A stretch of DNA of 64,000 bases. Source: an uncultured Clostridia bacterium (lineage in GTDB: Bacteria; Bacillota; Clostridia; TANB77; CAG-508). Below are positions 51,014 through 61,139 of the stretch, one piece after another. How positions within the stretch are numbered: the stretch's first letter is position 1; every line of letters begins with the position of its first letter. The notes under the pieces are model-generated. The model made no database searches and was not told the origin of the DNA. It worked only from the letters and a program-made list of their open reading frames with translations. The translations under genes and the position numbers were made by a program. The DNA is taken from assembly GCA_934168305.1 (NCBI GenBank), contig CAKPNF010000002.1, positions 1 through 64,000 on the forward strand, read 5' to 3'.

Positions 51014-52912
51014 ATGTCGCAAAAAAAGAGAATTAGAGATAGACTATTTCCTGAAGGAGGAAAAACTAGAAGTTACTTAAGAACAGCAAATAGATTTGTA
51101 AAAAGTATATTTAGTATAAAATATTTAAAAGAACAAAAAAATAAGATTAAAGAAAAAGGGTGGAGAGTCACATGGATTGAAATGAAAAGATATATGGTTA
51201 TGGGAACTGCTGCAGAACCAGAAAATCTATATCAAATGTGGATAGAAAACAATGAACCAACCAAGGAAGAAATTGAAGAACAAAGAAATAAAAAATTTAA
51301 ATTGAATCCAAAAATAAGTATAATAATTCCAATGTATAACACTCCACTAAATTTCTTTAAAGAATTAGTTGATAGTTTAATAGACCAAACTTATACAAAT
51401 TGGGAGTTATGTTTGGCAGATGGAAGCCCTGAAAAAAATCAAAAATTAGAAAAAATATACAAAAAAGATGAAAGAATAAAGTATAAATTTATAGGAGAAA
51501 ACAAGGGAATTGCTGGAAACACAAACGAAGCCTTATCTCTAGTTACAGGTGATTTTGTCGCATTATTAGACCATGATGATTTATTACCAATATTTTCTTT
51601 ATATGAAATAGTAAAATGTATAAACGAAAACCCTGATGTCGAATTTATATACACAGATGAAGACAAGTTTGAAAAAATAGGTGGAAAAAGGTACGACCCA
51701 TATTTTAAATCAGACTTTGCACCAGACACACTAAGAGCAAACAACTTTATCTGCCATTTTAGTGTATTTAAAAAAGAATTAATAAACAAGTTAGGTGGAT
51801 TTAGAAATGAATATGATGGAGCTCAAGATTATGACATTTTACTTAGAATGAGTGAAGAGACTAATAATATTATACACATTCCAAAGATTTTGTATCATTG
51901 GAGAGTACATAGTTTATCTACTGCAAAATCAGGTGGAACAGCAAAACCATATGCATATGAAGCAGGAATAAAAGCGATTCAAGACCACATTGATAGAATT
52001 GGATTAAAAGGTACAGTAGAATCTGGAAATACATTGGGAACATACAAAGTAAATTATGAAATACAAGGTAATCCAAAGGTTTCAATAGTAATTCCTAACA
52101 AAGATTACATAAAGACATTAAAAGTATGTTTAAATTCCATAAAAAAACTTACAACATATGAAAATTATGAAATTATAATAGTTGAAAATAATAGTGAAGA
52201 AAAAGAAACATTTGAATATTACAAAAAAATAGATGGCAAAGATAAGATAAAAGTAGTATATTTCCCAGAAAAAGAATTTAACTATTCAAAAATAATAAAT
52301 TTTGGAGTTAAAAATTCAACAGGAGAATATATAGTTCAACTTAATAATGATACAGAACTATTAACGCCAAATTGGTTGCAAGAAATGCTTGGATTTGCAC
52401 AAAGAGATGATGTAGGAGCAGTGGGAGCAGAATTGTTTTATCCAGATAATACAATTCAACACGCCGGAATCATAATAGGAATTGGAGGAGTTGCTGGACA
52501 TGTATTTAAAAATTTACCAAAAGGAATACATGGATACTTTTCAAAAGACGCAATGATACAAAACTTAAGTGCTGTAACGGCAGCATGTATAATGACACCA
52601 AAATCAGTTTATGACGAAGTTGGATATATGGATGAAAAATTCAAAGTAGCATTTAATGATGTTGATTTTTGTTTAAAAATTAGACAGACAGGAAAGCTAA
52701 TTGTATATAATCCATATGTACAATTTACACATTATGAATCAAAAAGTAGAGGATTTGAAGATACTCCTGAAAAGAAAAAAAGATTTCAATCAGAAATAGA
52801 TAGATTCCATGATAAATGGCAATCAGTTTTAGAAAAAGGAGACCCATATTATAACAAAAATTTAAGATTAGATAATGACCAATGTGCTATAAGAACAGAA
52901 AAAGTAAAATAA
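51014..52912 (+). CDS. Two-domain family 2 glycosyltransferase
   Basis: A 632-residue protein with two GT-A domains. The first (about 98-330) has ISIIIPMYNTPLNFFKELVD, ALLDHDDLLP and the acceptor-side GAQDYDILLR. The second (about 352-600) has VSIVIPNKDYIKTLKVCLNSI, QLNNDTELL and FNDVDFCLKIRQ. The basic N-terminal tail (RIRDRLFPEGGKTRSYLRT) is seen in rhamnan-chain enzymes. Such tandem enzymes polymerise alternating linkages. It lies in the same operon; the ribosome site (AAAGGA) is 12 nt from the start. Confidence 0.87.
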   Translation: MSQKKRIRDRLFPEGGKTRSYLRTANRFVKSIFSIKYLKEQKNKIKEKGWRVTWIEMKRYMVMGTAAEPENLYQMWIENNEPTKEEIEEQRNKKFKLNPKISIIIPMYNTPLNFFKELVDSLIDQTYTNWELCLADGSPEKNQKLEKIYKKDERIKYKFIGENKGIAGNTNEALSLVTGDFVALLDHDDLLPIFSLYEIVKCINENPDVEFIYTDEDKFEKIGGKRYDPYFKSDFAPDTLRANNFICHFSVFKKELINKLGGFRNEYDGAQDYDILLRMSEETNNIIHIPKILYHWRVHSLSTAKSGGTAKPYAYEAGIKAIQDHIDRIGLKGTVESGNTLGTYKVNYEIQGNPKVSIVIPNKDYIKTLKVCLNSIKKLTTYENYEIIIVENNSEEKETFEYYKKIDGKDKIKVVYFPEKEFNYSKIINFGVKNSTGEYIVQLNNDTELLTPNWLQEMLGFAQRDDVGAVGAELFYPDNTIQHAGIIIGIGGVAGHVFKNLPKGIHGYFSKDAMIQNLSAVTAACIMTPKSVYDEVGYMDEKFKVAFNDVDFCLKIRQTGKLIVYNPYVQFTHYESKSRGFEDTPEKKKRFQSEIDRFHDKWQSVLEKGDPYYNKNLRLDNDQCAIRTEKVK

Positions 52913-52934
52913 GAGAGGAAAAGGAAAAAACAAA

Positions 52935-54656
52935 ATGAAGCAAAAAATATTTAATACTTTAAAAAATTATGGTTTAGTAATCTTTGTTATTATTGTATCA
53001 ATAATAAAAATTATAAGTATACTTAATATTCCTATATATGCAATTGCACCATCATCAATAGATGATAGATTAATGATTAATATAGGAAATTCACTATTAT
53101 CAAAAAAATGGCTAGGAACTTATGACCAATTTACTTTAGTAAAAGGAATGATGTTCCCACTATTTTTAGCAATTAGTCATTACATAGGGATACCTTATAC
53201 AGTAGCAACAATATGTTTATATATCATATCAAGTATTATATTTATACATATGTTAAAAAATATAATTAAAAATAAATATTTATTAGGATTTATATTTTTA
53301 GTATTAGTATTTAATCCTGTTACAACATCAATAAACACACTTTCAAGGGTGTATAGAAATTGTCTAACACCTTCACAAGTATTGTTAATCATTGGATGTT
53401 GTATGCAAGTTTACTTCAAAATAAATGAGAAAACAAAAACAAAATATTTATGGGCTATACTTGGTGGAATTAGTTTAGCAAGTTTTTATAACACAAGAGA
53501 AGACTCTGTTTGGATAATACCATTTATTATGTTTTTCATAATAATTACAATAATCAAAATATTGATAAATAAAGAAGAAACAAAGAATAAATTGACAAAT
53601 GTGATATGTGTTTTTATACCATGTATAATTTTAATTGCTACAAATACAATAATATCTACATTAAACTATAAATATTATGGCATTTATACAACAAATGAAT
53701 TAAATGATAGTGCATTTACAAGAGCAATGAAAAATATATATGCAGTAAAAAATCCTGATAATATAGAATATGTATCTGTTTCAAGAAAAAAATTAGAAGA
53801 AATATATAAAGTTTCACCAACAATGAATCAATTAAAGGACAATTTAGATAATGCAATAGAAATATATATGGTGGCAGACAGACACCCAAGCGATAATGAA
53901 GTAGAAGATGGATGGTTTTTCTGGTGTTTAAGACATGCAGTTTCAACTGCTGGATATTATGATACAGCACAACATGCAGAAGAAATTTACAACAAAATTT
54001 CAGATGAAATAGAACAAGCATTTAAAGAAGGAAATTTGGAAAAACAAAATGTTATGCCATCAGCATTGATGTCTCCATGGAGAGAAGGACATTTTGAAAA
54101 ATTATACAATGCTTTTGCAAAAATATTATATTTTGTACCATCATATACAGATGTAACAACAGAAGCTCTAGAAAGTATAGGAGATGGTAGTGATGGAATT
54201 GCACTTTTTGAAGAATTAACTAATAATAAAGCAATTTATCCTAATGATTCATATAAAACAATATATGAGTTAAATGTATCATCTTATATAAAAAGATTAA
54301 ACCTTATTACTAAAGTATATCAAAAAACCGGAATACCAGTTGCAATTATGGGTGTAGTATTATATGCATTAATTATAATAAAAGCTATATTAGGAATTAG
54401 AAAAAAAGAATATAAATACTTACAAATATTTTTAGTTTTAAGTGGAATTTTAGGAAGTTTTATAGTTTTAGCAGTAGGTGTTTCATATAACGAAATAGCA
54501 TCATGTCCATCAATAAATTATATGTATTTATCAGGTGCATACCCACTTACAATAAGCTTTTGGACTATAGGTGTAAGTGCATTTATTGAAGAGATAATAT
54601 CAAAAATAAAATCAAATAAGATAAAGGGGACAATAAGTGATGGAACAAAAAAATAA
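52935..54656 (+). CDS. Large multi-pass membrane protein of the polysaccharide cluster
   Basis: A 573-residue protein with about seven hydrophobic segments in the first 250 residues, a hydrophilic loop of about 240 residues (about 255-475, rich in charged and aromatic residues), and three or more C-terminal helices. The loop contains DGWFFWCLRHAVSTAGYY. It resembles GT-C-type or polymerase-like membrane proteins in layout, but I recognise no family motif. It overlaps the following DUF2142 gene by 17 nt, so it is clearly in the operon. Confidence 0.55.
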   Translation: MKQKIFNTLKNYGLVIFVIIVSIIKIISILNIPIYAIAPSSIDDRLMINIGNSLLSKKWLGTYDQFTLVKGMMFPLFLAISHYIGIPYTVATICLYIISSIIFIHMLKNIIKNKYLLGFIFLVLVFNPVTTSINTLSRVYRNCLTPSQVLLIIGCCMQVYFKINEKTKTKYLWAILGGISLASFYNTREDSVWIIPFIMFFIIITIIKILINKEETKNKLTNVICVFIPCIILIATNTIISTLNYKYYGIYTTNELNDSAFTRAMKNIYAVKNPDNIEYVSVSRKKLEEIYKVSPTMNQLKDNLDNAIEIYMVADRHPSDNEVEDGWFFWCLRHAVSTAGYYDTAQHAEEIYNKISDEIEQAFKEGNLEKQNVMPSALMSPWREGHFEKLYNAFAKILYFVPSYTDVTTEALESIGDGSDGIALFEELTNNKAIYPNDSYKTIYELNVSSYIKRLNLITKVYQKTGIPVAIMGVVLYALIIIKAILGIRKKEYKYLQIFLVLSGILGSFIVLAVGVSYNEIASCPSINYMYLSGAYPLTISFWTIGVSAFIEEIISKIKSNKIKGTISDGTKK

Positions 54657-56364
54657 AATAATAAATAAATTTTCTATAAAAATTTGTACGGCTATCTTAT
54701 ATGTAATTGCAATATTGTATTTTGAAATAGCGTATTGCAATTCTGTAGCTGTAAGTAATTTCATAAATGGAGAATCAATACATTATAATGTTTCATTTTG
54801 TAGAATTGTAATGTATACATTATTTGCAATAATTTTTGCAGTATTATCATTTTCAAAAAGAGATTTTTGGAAAGAAATTGAAGATACCAATAAAAATAAA
54901 TTTAAGAGAATTTTAATATACTTATGCTTAATATGTGAAATTATAACAATTATTGTAGCAACATTAGTAATAATAAAAAAACCACAATTATCAAGAGGAA
55001 TTAGTATAGGTATTATAACAACATTAATGATATCAATATTTATTATAAATGTTTCAAAGAATATTGCAAAAAATGTTATTGTTATAACATTTTCATTAGG
55101 AATAGTATATTCAATAACAACAAGCTTTAATCATGCAATTGATGAAAAAAAGCATTTTATGACAGCATTTAATATTTCGTTTTTAAATTTTGATTATGAG
55201 AAAAATCCAATAACAGACAAAAAAGTAGAAGAATTACCACAACTTAGTAAATTTACAACAATAGATAAATTTCTAGAAGGAAAATATGTACCTGAAATAA
55301 CAAGTGAAGTAAATATGGAAGATACACCATCAACACCAACGAATTATAAAGCTATATTATATATATTTCCAGCAATAGGAATTACAATTGCAAGAGTTTT
55401 AGGTGGAAGTATAATTGATATATATATTATGGGAAGAATATTTAATTTAATACTATATGCAATTTTGATTTATATAGCAATAAAAATAATTCCATATAAA
55501 AAGAATATATTATTTGTCTTAGCAATGATGCCGTATATGTTATTATTAGCAGGCTCATATTCAATTGATGGATACTGTATAGGAACAGCATTTATATTTA
55601 TAGCATATTGTTTAAAATTAAAAAAAGAAGCAGAGACAATAAGTCTTAAACAATTTATAATACTAGCTATACTATATGGATTTTTGTTAATTGCAAAGAA
55701 TATGGCTTATTTATTTACAGGATTAATAGTTTTAATGTTACCAATAAGAAAAACATTGCAAAAAAATAAAAAATATTTACCTATCATTATTACAATAACT
55801 GTTTTGTGTATCATATTAATAGGTGCTTTGTTGCTAATGGCTAAAAGTAGTAATATAGTCACAGATGATAGAACAACAGGAAATGATGCTCAAAGTCAAA
55901 TGAATTATATGTTAACACATCCATTACATGATATTAGATTAGCTTTTGAACAAATAAAAAACACTTTATTTAGTTTTGATTGGATTTGCATGTTACATTA
56001 CAATATTTTCTTTACTCAAAATGCAAAATATGTAATGTTACCATTATTGTTATTTATTCTATATGTATCTTTAACAGAAGACGACTTTAATTTTGAAAAC
56101 AAAAATAAGATAATAATGATTATTTCATTTTTACTAGTATTAGGAATGACAAGTGCTGCATTATATTTATGCTTTACTGAAGTTGGAGCGTTATATGTTG
56201 CAGGATATCAAACAAGATATATAGTACCAATATTACCACTATTATTATTTACAATATCTAATAATAGTATAAAAGTACAGAAAAAAGAGAGCAGAAATCA
56301 AAATATAGCTATAATGCAAGCAGCATTTATAGCAATTGGACTTTTACAATTAATTCTTGTATAA
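54640..56364 (+). CDS. DUF2142 membrane protein (GT-C-like)
   Basis: A 574-residue protein with about 12 helices, start ATG 54640 (a GTG sits directly before it). After the third or fourth helix comes a loop starting FNHAIDEKKHFMTAFNISF, the acidic DExxH pattern of DUF2142, and later MMPYMLLLAGSYSIDGYCIG. DUF2142 proteins occur in surface polysaccharide clusters and are thought to be GT-C glycosyltransferases using polyprenyl-phosphate sugars, such as those made by the 58290 and 59234 enzymes. Confidence 0.72.
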   Translation: MEQKNKIINKFSIKICTAILYVIAILYFEIAYCNSVAVSNFINGESIHYNVSFCRIVMYTLFAIIFAVLSFSKRDFWKEIEDTNKNKFKRILIYLCLICEIITIIVATLVIIKKPQLSRGISIGIITTLMISIFIINVSKNIAKNVIVITFSLGIVYSITTSFNHAIDEKKHFMTAFNISFLNFDYEKNPITDKKVEELPQLSKFTTIDKFLEGKYVPEITSEVNMEDTPSTPTNYKAILYIFPAIGITIARVLGGSIIDIYIMGRIFNLILYAILIYIAIKIIPYKKNILFVLAMMPYMLLLAGSYSIDGYCIGTAFIFIAYCLKLKKEAETISLKQFIILAILYGFLLIAKNMAYLFTGLIVLMLPIRKTLQKNKKYLPIIITITVLCIILIGALLLMAKSSNIVTDDRTTGNDAQSQMNYMLTHPLHDIRLAFEQIKNTLFSFDWICMLHYNIFFTQNAKYVMLPLLLFILYVSLTEDDFNFENKNKIIMIISFLLVLGMTSAALYLCFTEVGALYVAGYQTRYIVPILPLLLFTISNNSIKVQKKESRNQNIAIMQAAFIAIGLLQLILV

Positions 56365-56382
56365 GATGAAAGGAATATAAAA

Positions 56383-58263
56383 TTGAAAAATAAAGAATTA
56401 AATACAACAAAAAATGAAAGTATGAAAAAAATAAATATAAGTTTTTATTTATTATTAGTCTTTTTTATACAAGTGATTTTTTCAGACATAATAATTTATT
56501 TTACAGGTATTAGATATATTTTTGCACAAATTATCGCTTTAGTATTAAATATTTTATTAAATGTATTTTTAATAAAAAAGAATATAATAAAAATAAAAAA
56601 TGATTTTAATAAATGGGATTTAATATTTTTAATTATATGGTTTTCTGTTGTAAGTATGACTATAATATTTCCAGATGGATTCTGGGATTCATACAGTTAC
56701 CATATATATTTACAAAAAAATACATTCAATGACAAAATAAACTTTGACTTTTTTCCAGGAAGAACATTAACCACATATGTTTTTCCATTAGCAGATAGAT
56801 TATTTTACTTATTTAGAGCAAAATTAGGATTTAGATTGGGAACATTACCTGGATATTTATTATTTATTGTAATGTTTTACCAAATTAAAAAAATACTAAA
56901 AAAATTTACTGAAAAAAGTATAAAGGAAAGCTATTTATCAATATTATCAATTTTACCACTATGCACATTTATTATCTTACAACAGATGGGGACATATTAT
57001 ATTGATAACTTTTCAATAGTAATTTTATTGGAATTTATATATATAGTTTTATTTGAAAATGAGAATATATTCAAAGATAAAGCAAAATTATATTTTTTTG
57101 TATTTATAGTAGGATTAGGTGTCTGTATAAAAATAACAAATGCAATATACATGATATTACCAATTGTTTATATATTAATAAAAAATATAAAAGATATTGG
57201 AAAATTAAAATGGTATGACTATATACTTCTAATTATAATAGGAATATTACCAATGTTCCCATATTTAATTGATACAATCGTTCAAACGGGAAGTCCAGTA
57301 TTTCCATATTATAATACAATTTTTAAATCTCAATATTTTGCAGATGAAAATTGGTTAGATACAAGATTTGGACCAAAAAATTTAACTCAATTAATATTTT
57401 GGCCATTTTATATAATAAAACATCCAAACCTAGCATATGAAACAGCAGAAACAGATTTACATTTTGTAAGCGGATATATATTTTCAATAATATATATGTT
57501 ATATTATATATGCTATAATTTAATATATAAAAGAATAATAAAAAAAGAAAAAATAAAATTAACCATTGAATTTTTATATTCCGCATATTTATTATATCTA
57601 TATCTAACTTGGGGGAAATTTGTAATTGGCTATACAAGATATGCTGGAATAATAGCAGTATTATCCGCAATATTTGCAATAAAAATTCTAATTGAAAGCA
57701 TAGATAAAAAGCAAATAGCAAAAATTGTAGTAATTTCATGGTTATTATGTGCAGCAGCATATCAAGGAGTTCATAATTATATTGGATATGGCTCACTATC
57801 AAATTATGTTTCTTTAATAAATGGAAATAAAGATATAGTTGGATATATAAAATCAAATATTTCAACACTGTTAAAAGACCAAGATTATCTAAAATATGAT
57901 ATTAATGGAATATGGGGAGTTATATATGATGATAGTGCTGTTCCATCAATGTTAAACGTAGATGATAAAATAGTACATTTAGAATATGGAACAAAAACAG
58001 GGGAGACAGAAATATCTCAAAAAATATATTGGGATAATGTACTAGAAAATAATATTTTTGTTCCTTTATATAATTCAACATTAGTAGGAAAACTACAATA
58101 CTTAGATTTATATAATTTTGAAATCACTGAAATAAAAGATGTATTAACAAATGTAACATATTTAAACAATGGTGGACCAATATACATTGTAAAAGTAAAA
58201 TATAACGAAGATAAAAAACTATCAAATCAAGAAATATTTAACAATTTGATAAATGAGATGTAA
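56383..58263 (+). CDS. GT39-like multi-pass membrane glycosyltransferase
   Basis: A 626-residue protein with a TTG start at 56383 after GAAAGGA. It has about twelve helices and a first extracytoplasmic loop with PDGFWDSYSYHIYLQKN (acid and His pattern of GT-C enzymes). A soluble C-terminal region of about 150 residues follows (DINGIWGVIYDDSAVPSML onward). It probably transfers a sugar from a polyprenyl-phosphate donor on the outer face. The exact family is not certain. Confidence 0.55.
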   Translation: MKNKELNTTKNESMKKINISFYLLLVFFIQVIFSDIIIYFTGIRYIFAQIIALVLNILLNVFLIKKNIIKIKNDFNKWDLIFLIIWFSVVSMTIIFPDGFWDSYSYHIYLQKNTFNDKINFDFFPGRTLTTYVFPLADRLFYLFRAKLGFRLGTLPGYLLFIVMFYQIKKILKKFTEKSIKESYLSILSILPLCTFIILQQMGTYYIDNFSIVILLEFIYIVLFENENIFKDKAKLYFFVFIVGLGVCIKITNAIYMILPIVYILIKNIKDIGKLKWYDYILLIIIGILPMFPYLIDTIVQTGSPVFPYYNTIFKSQYFADENWLDTRFGPKNLTQLIFWPFYIIKHPNLAYETAETDLHFVSGYIFSIIYMLYYICYNLIYKRIIKKEKIKLTIEFLYSAYLLYLYLTWGKFVIGYTRYAGIIAVLSAIFAIKILIESIDKKQIAKIVVISWLLCAAAYQGVHNYIGYGSLSNYVSLINGNKDIVGYIKSNISTLLKDQDYLKYDINGIWGVIYDDSAVPSMLNVDDKIVHLEYGTKTGETEISQKIYWDNVLENNIFVPLYNSTLVGKLQYLDLYNFEITEIKDVLTNVTYLNNGGPIYIVKVKYNEDKKLSNQEIFNNLINEM

Positions 58264-58289
58264 TAATTAATTATAGGAGGATTTATATT

Positions 58290-59216
58290 ATGAATAGTAA
58301 AATAGCAGTTTTAATCCCATGTTACAATGAGGCTAAAACCATAGAAAAAGTAGTAAAAGATTATAAAAAGGCACTTCCAGAAGCTGATATATATGTATAT
58401 GACAATAATTCAACAGATGGAACAGATGAAATAGCAAGAAAAGCAGGAGCTATAGTTAAATATGAATATAGACAAGGAAAAGGTAATGTAATTAGAAGTA
58501 TGTTTAGACAAATAGATGCAGATTGCTATTTAATGGTAGATGGAGATGACACGTATCCAGCAGATAATGCTAGAAAAATGTGTGATTTAGTGTTAGAAGG
58601 AAAAGCAGATATGGTAATAGGAGATAGATTATCTTCAACATATTTTTCTGAAAATAAAAGAGCATTCCACAATTTTGGTAATAGAATAGTTAGACTATTA
58701 ATAAATAAACTATTTAATAACGAAATTAAAGATATAATGACAGGATATAGAGCATTTAGCTATGAATTTGTAAAAACATACCCAGTGCTAGCAAAAGGAT
58801 TTGAAATTGAAACAGAAATGACAATACATGCTGTTGATAAGAATTTTTTATTACAAGAAGTACCAGTAGCATACAGAGATAGACCAGAAGGAAGTGTATC
58901 AAAATTAAACACATATAAAGATGGATTTAAAGTTTTAAAACTTATTGCAACATTATTTAAAGAATATAAACCATTCTTCTTCTTTAATATAGTGGCAATT
59001 ATTTTAGCAATAATATCATTTATACTAATAATTCCAGTATTTAGTGCTTACTTTAAAACAGGACTAGTTGAAAGATTTCCAACATTAATAGTTGGAGGAT
59101 TTATGATGATAGCAGCAATTTTATCTTTTGTTTGTGGAGTAATATTAGATGTTATTGCAAAAAAACATAAACAATTATATGAATTAACATTAAATGAATT
59201 AAAAAAAGAAGATTAA
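58290..59216 (+). CDS. Polyprenyl-phosphate glycosyltransferase with C-terminal helices
   Basis: A 308-residue GT2 enzyme with IAVLIPCYNEAKTIEKVVKD, VDGDDTYPAD (DxD region), DIMTGYRAFS and RDRPEGSVSKLNTY, typical of dolichol-phosphate-mannose-synthase/GtrB-like enzymes. Two helices near the C-terminus (about 230-252 and 265-290) anchor it. It should charge a polyprenyl phosphate with a sugar for the GT-C enzymes upstream. The start is ATG 58290 after AGGAGG. Confidence 0.88.
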   Translation: MNSKIAVLIPCYNEAKTIEKVVKDYKKALPEADIYVYDNNSTDGTDEIARKAGAIVKYEYRQGKGNVIRSMFRQIDADCYLMVDGDDTYPADNARKMCDLVLEGKADMVIGDRLSSTYFSENKRAFHNFGNRIVRLLINKLFNNEIKDIMTGYRAFSYEFVKTYPVLAKGFEIETEMTIHAVDKNFLLQEVPVAYRDRPEGSVSKLNTYKDGFKVLKLIATLFKEYKPFFFFNIVAIILAIISFILIIPVFSAYFKTGLVERFPTLIVGGFMMIAAILSFVCGVILDVIAKKHKQLYELTLNELKKED

Positions 59217-59233
59217 AGAGAGGAGAAAAGTAA

Positions 59234-59956
59234 TTGAAAACTTTACTAATAATTCCGGCATATAATGAGCAAGATAATATATTACGTACGGTGAACAAAA
59301 TAAAAGAACATAGTAGTGAATTAGATTATATTGTTATAAATGACTGTTCAACAGATTCAACCAAACAAGTTCTAGAAGAAAATAACATAAATCATATAAA
59401 TCTCTTAAGAAATTTAGGAATTGGTGGTGCAGTCCAAACAGGATATAAATATGCGTATGATAATAATTATGATATAGCAATTCAGTTTGATGGAGATGGT
59501 CAACATGATATAAACTATGTACAGAATATTTGCGAACCAGTAATATCAGGACAAGCTGATATGTGTATAGGAACAAGATATTTAGATAAAAGTAAAAGTG
59601 AATTTCAATCGACTTTTATGAGAAGGCTAGGTTCAAGAATAATATCAGGATTTATAAAAATACTTACACACGAAAAAATAACAGATCCAACTTCTGGATT
59701 TAGAGCAGTAAATAAAAATATAATAAAAGAATTTGCACAAGAATATCCAAAAGATTATCCAGAACCAGAGTCAGAAGTTTCATTATTAGTTAACGGATAT
59801 AAAATTACAGAAGTACCAGTTAGCATGAATGAAAGAGAAGCAGGAGTATCTTCTTTAACAAAAAATATTTGGAAACCAATAGATTATATGGTTAAAGTTG
59901 TTTTAGCAATAATTGTTGATAGCATCAGTTTTAAAAGAAAAGGAGGTAAGAAATAA
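59234..59956 (+). CDS. Second polyprenyl-phosphate-type glycosyltransferase (DPM1-like)
   Basis: A 240-residue GT2 enzyme with a TTG start after AGAGGAG. It has TLLIIPAYNEQDNILRTVNK, INDCSTDST, QFDGDGQHD and ITDPTSGFRAVN. There are no membrane helices of its own. The next gene, a DUF2304 membrane protein overlapping by one base, may serve as its anchor, an arrangement common for these pairs. Confidence 0.88.
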   Translation: MKTLLIIPAYNEQDNILRTVNKIKEHSSELDYIVINDCSTDSTKQVLEENNINHINLLRNLGIGGAVQTGYKYAYDNNYDIAIQFDGDGQHDINYVQNICEPVISGQADMCIGTRYLDKSKSEFQSTFMRRLGSRIISGFIKILTHEKITDPTSGFRAVNKNIIKEFAQEYPKDYPEPESEVSLLVNGYKITEVPVSMNEREAGVSSLTKNIWKPIDYMVKVVLAIIVDSISFKRKGGKK

Positions 59957-60318
59957 TGCAAACAACATTGAAAATAGCACTAATAATAATCTTATTAATA
60001 TATCTTTTTTGTATATCAAAATCTGTAAAACATAAAAACATGAAAATGAATTATTTAATTTTTTGGTCTATTACAGGATTAATTTTGATAATTGCATTAT
60101 TAACTCCAAATTTTGTAGAAAATGTGTCATGGAAACTTGGATTTGAATTACCAATAAATATGATATTTAGCGGAGCAATATTTGTTATATTGTATTTGGT
60201 ATTTGATTTAACAAAACAAATCACAAAGGAACAAAATAAAAATGTAATGTTAATACAAGAAGTTTCAATTTTAAAGAAAAAAATAGAAAAACTAGAAAAT
60301 AAAATAGAAGGTGAATAA
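59956..60318 (+). CDS. DUF2304 membrane protein
   Basis: A 120-residue protein with three hydrophobic segments, a FWSITGLILIIALLTPNFVENV core and a C-terminal coiled coil (LIQEVSILKKKIEKLENK), typical of DUF2304. Its ATG overlaps the TAA of the preceding glycosyltransferase, which argues for a joint complex. Confidence 0.8.
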   Translation: MQTTLKIALIIILLIYLFCISKSVKHKNMKMNYLIFWSITGLILIIALLTPNFVENVSWKLGFELPINMIFSGAIFVILYLVFDLTKQITKEQNKNVMLIQEVSILKKKIEKLENKIEGE

Positions 60319-60319
60319 G

Positions 60320-61108
60320 TTGAAAGAATTTAAAAATCATACATTTATAATTTGTGCTTATAAAGAATCTACATATTTAGAGGAATGCGTTAAATCTTTA
60401 TTAAATCAAAAAGTAAAAAGCAATATAATAATGACAACATCAACACCTAATCAATACATAAAAGCTGTATCAGATAAATATCAAATTCCATTATATATAA
60501 ATAATGGAGAAAAAGGAATAGGACAAGATTGGAACTTCGGTATAAGCAACGCAAACACAGATTATGTAACAATAGCACATCAAGATGATATATATAAACC
60601 AGATTATCTAGAAGAGATAGTAAAACAATTAGAAAAAAACAATAATTTTGTAATTGCATTTACAGATTATAGAGAAATAAAGAATGGAAAAGAAATTCCA
60701 TTAACATCAAATTTAAGAATTAAAAAGATACTACTATTTCCACTAAGGGTATTTAAAAAATCAAAATTTATAAGAAGAAGAGCTTTATCGTTAGGCTCAA
60801 GTATATGTTGTCCAAGTGTAACTATAAATAAAAAAATTACAGGAGAGAACCCATATAAAACGGAATTAAAGTGTGATTTAGACTGGGATACATGGGATAA
60901 AATGTGCGAATATAATGAAAACTTTTTATATATACCAAAAGAACTAATGCAACACAGAATTCATGAAGAATCTGAAACATCAAATTTAATACAAAACAAC
61001 ACAAGATTAGAAGAAGATTTATTAATGTTAAAAAGATATTGGCCAAATCCAGTAGCAAAATTTATAATGAAATTTTATGGAAATGCTATAAAAACAAATA
61101 AAATTTAA
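60320..61108 (+). CDS. Family 2 glycosyltransferase
   Basis: A 262-residue GT2 enzyme, probable TTG start at 60320 behind AGAAGGTGA; GTG 60311 in the same frame is an alternative. Motifs: TFIICAYKESTYLEECVKSL, IAHQDDIYKPDYL (DxD-type), and LDWDTWDKMCEYNENFLY. Within the operon, just after DUF2304. Confidence 0.83.
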   Translation: MKEFKNHTFIICAYKESTYLEECVKSLLNQKVKSNIIMTTSTPNQYIKAVSDKYQIPLYINNGEKGIGQDWNFGISNANTDYVTIAHQDDIYKPDYLEEIVKQLEKNNNFVIAFTDYREIKNGKEIPLTSNLRIKKILLFPLRVFKKSKFIRRRALSLGSSICCPSVTINKKITGENPYKTELKCDLDWDTWDKMCEYNENFLYIPKELMQHRIHEESETSNLIQNNTRLEEDLLMLKRYWPNPVAKFIMKFYGNAIKTNKI

Positions 61109-61139
61109 TAACAATGCTAAGAAAGGAATATTTCATAAA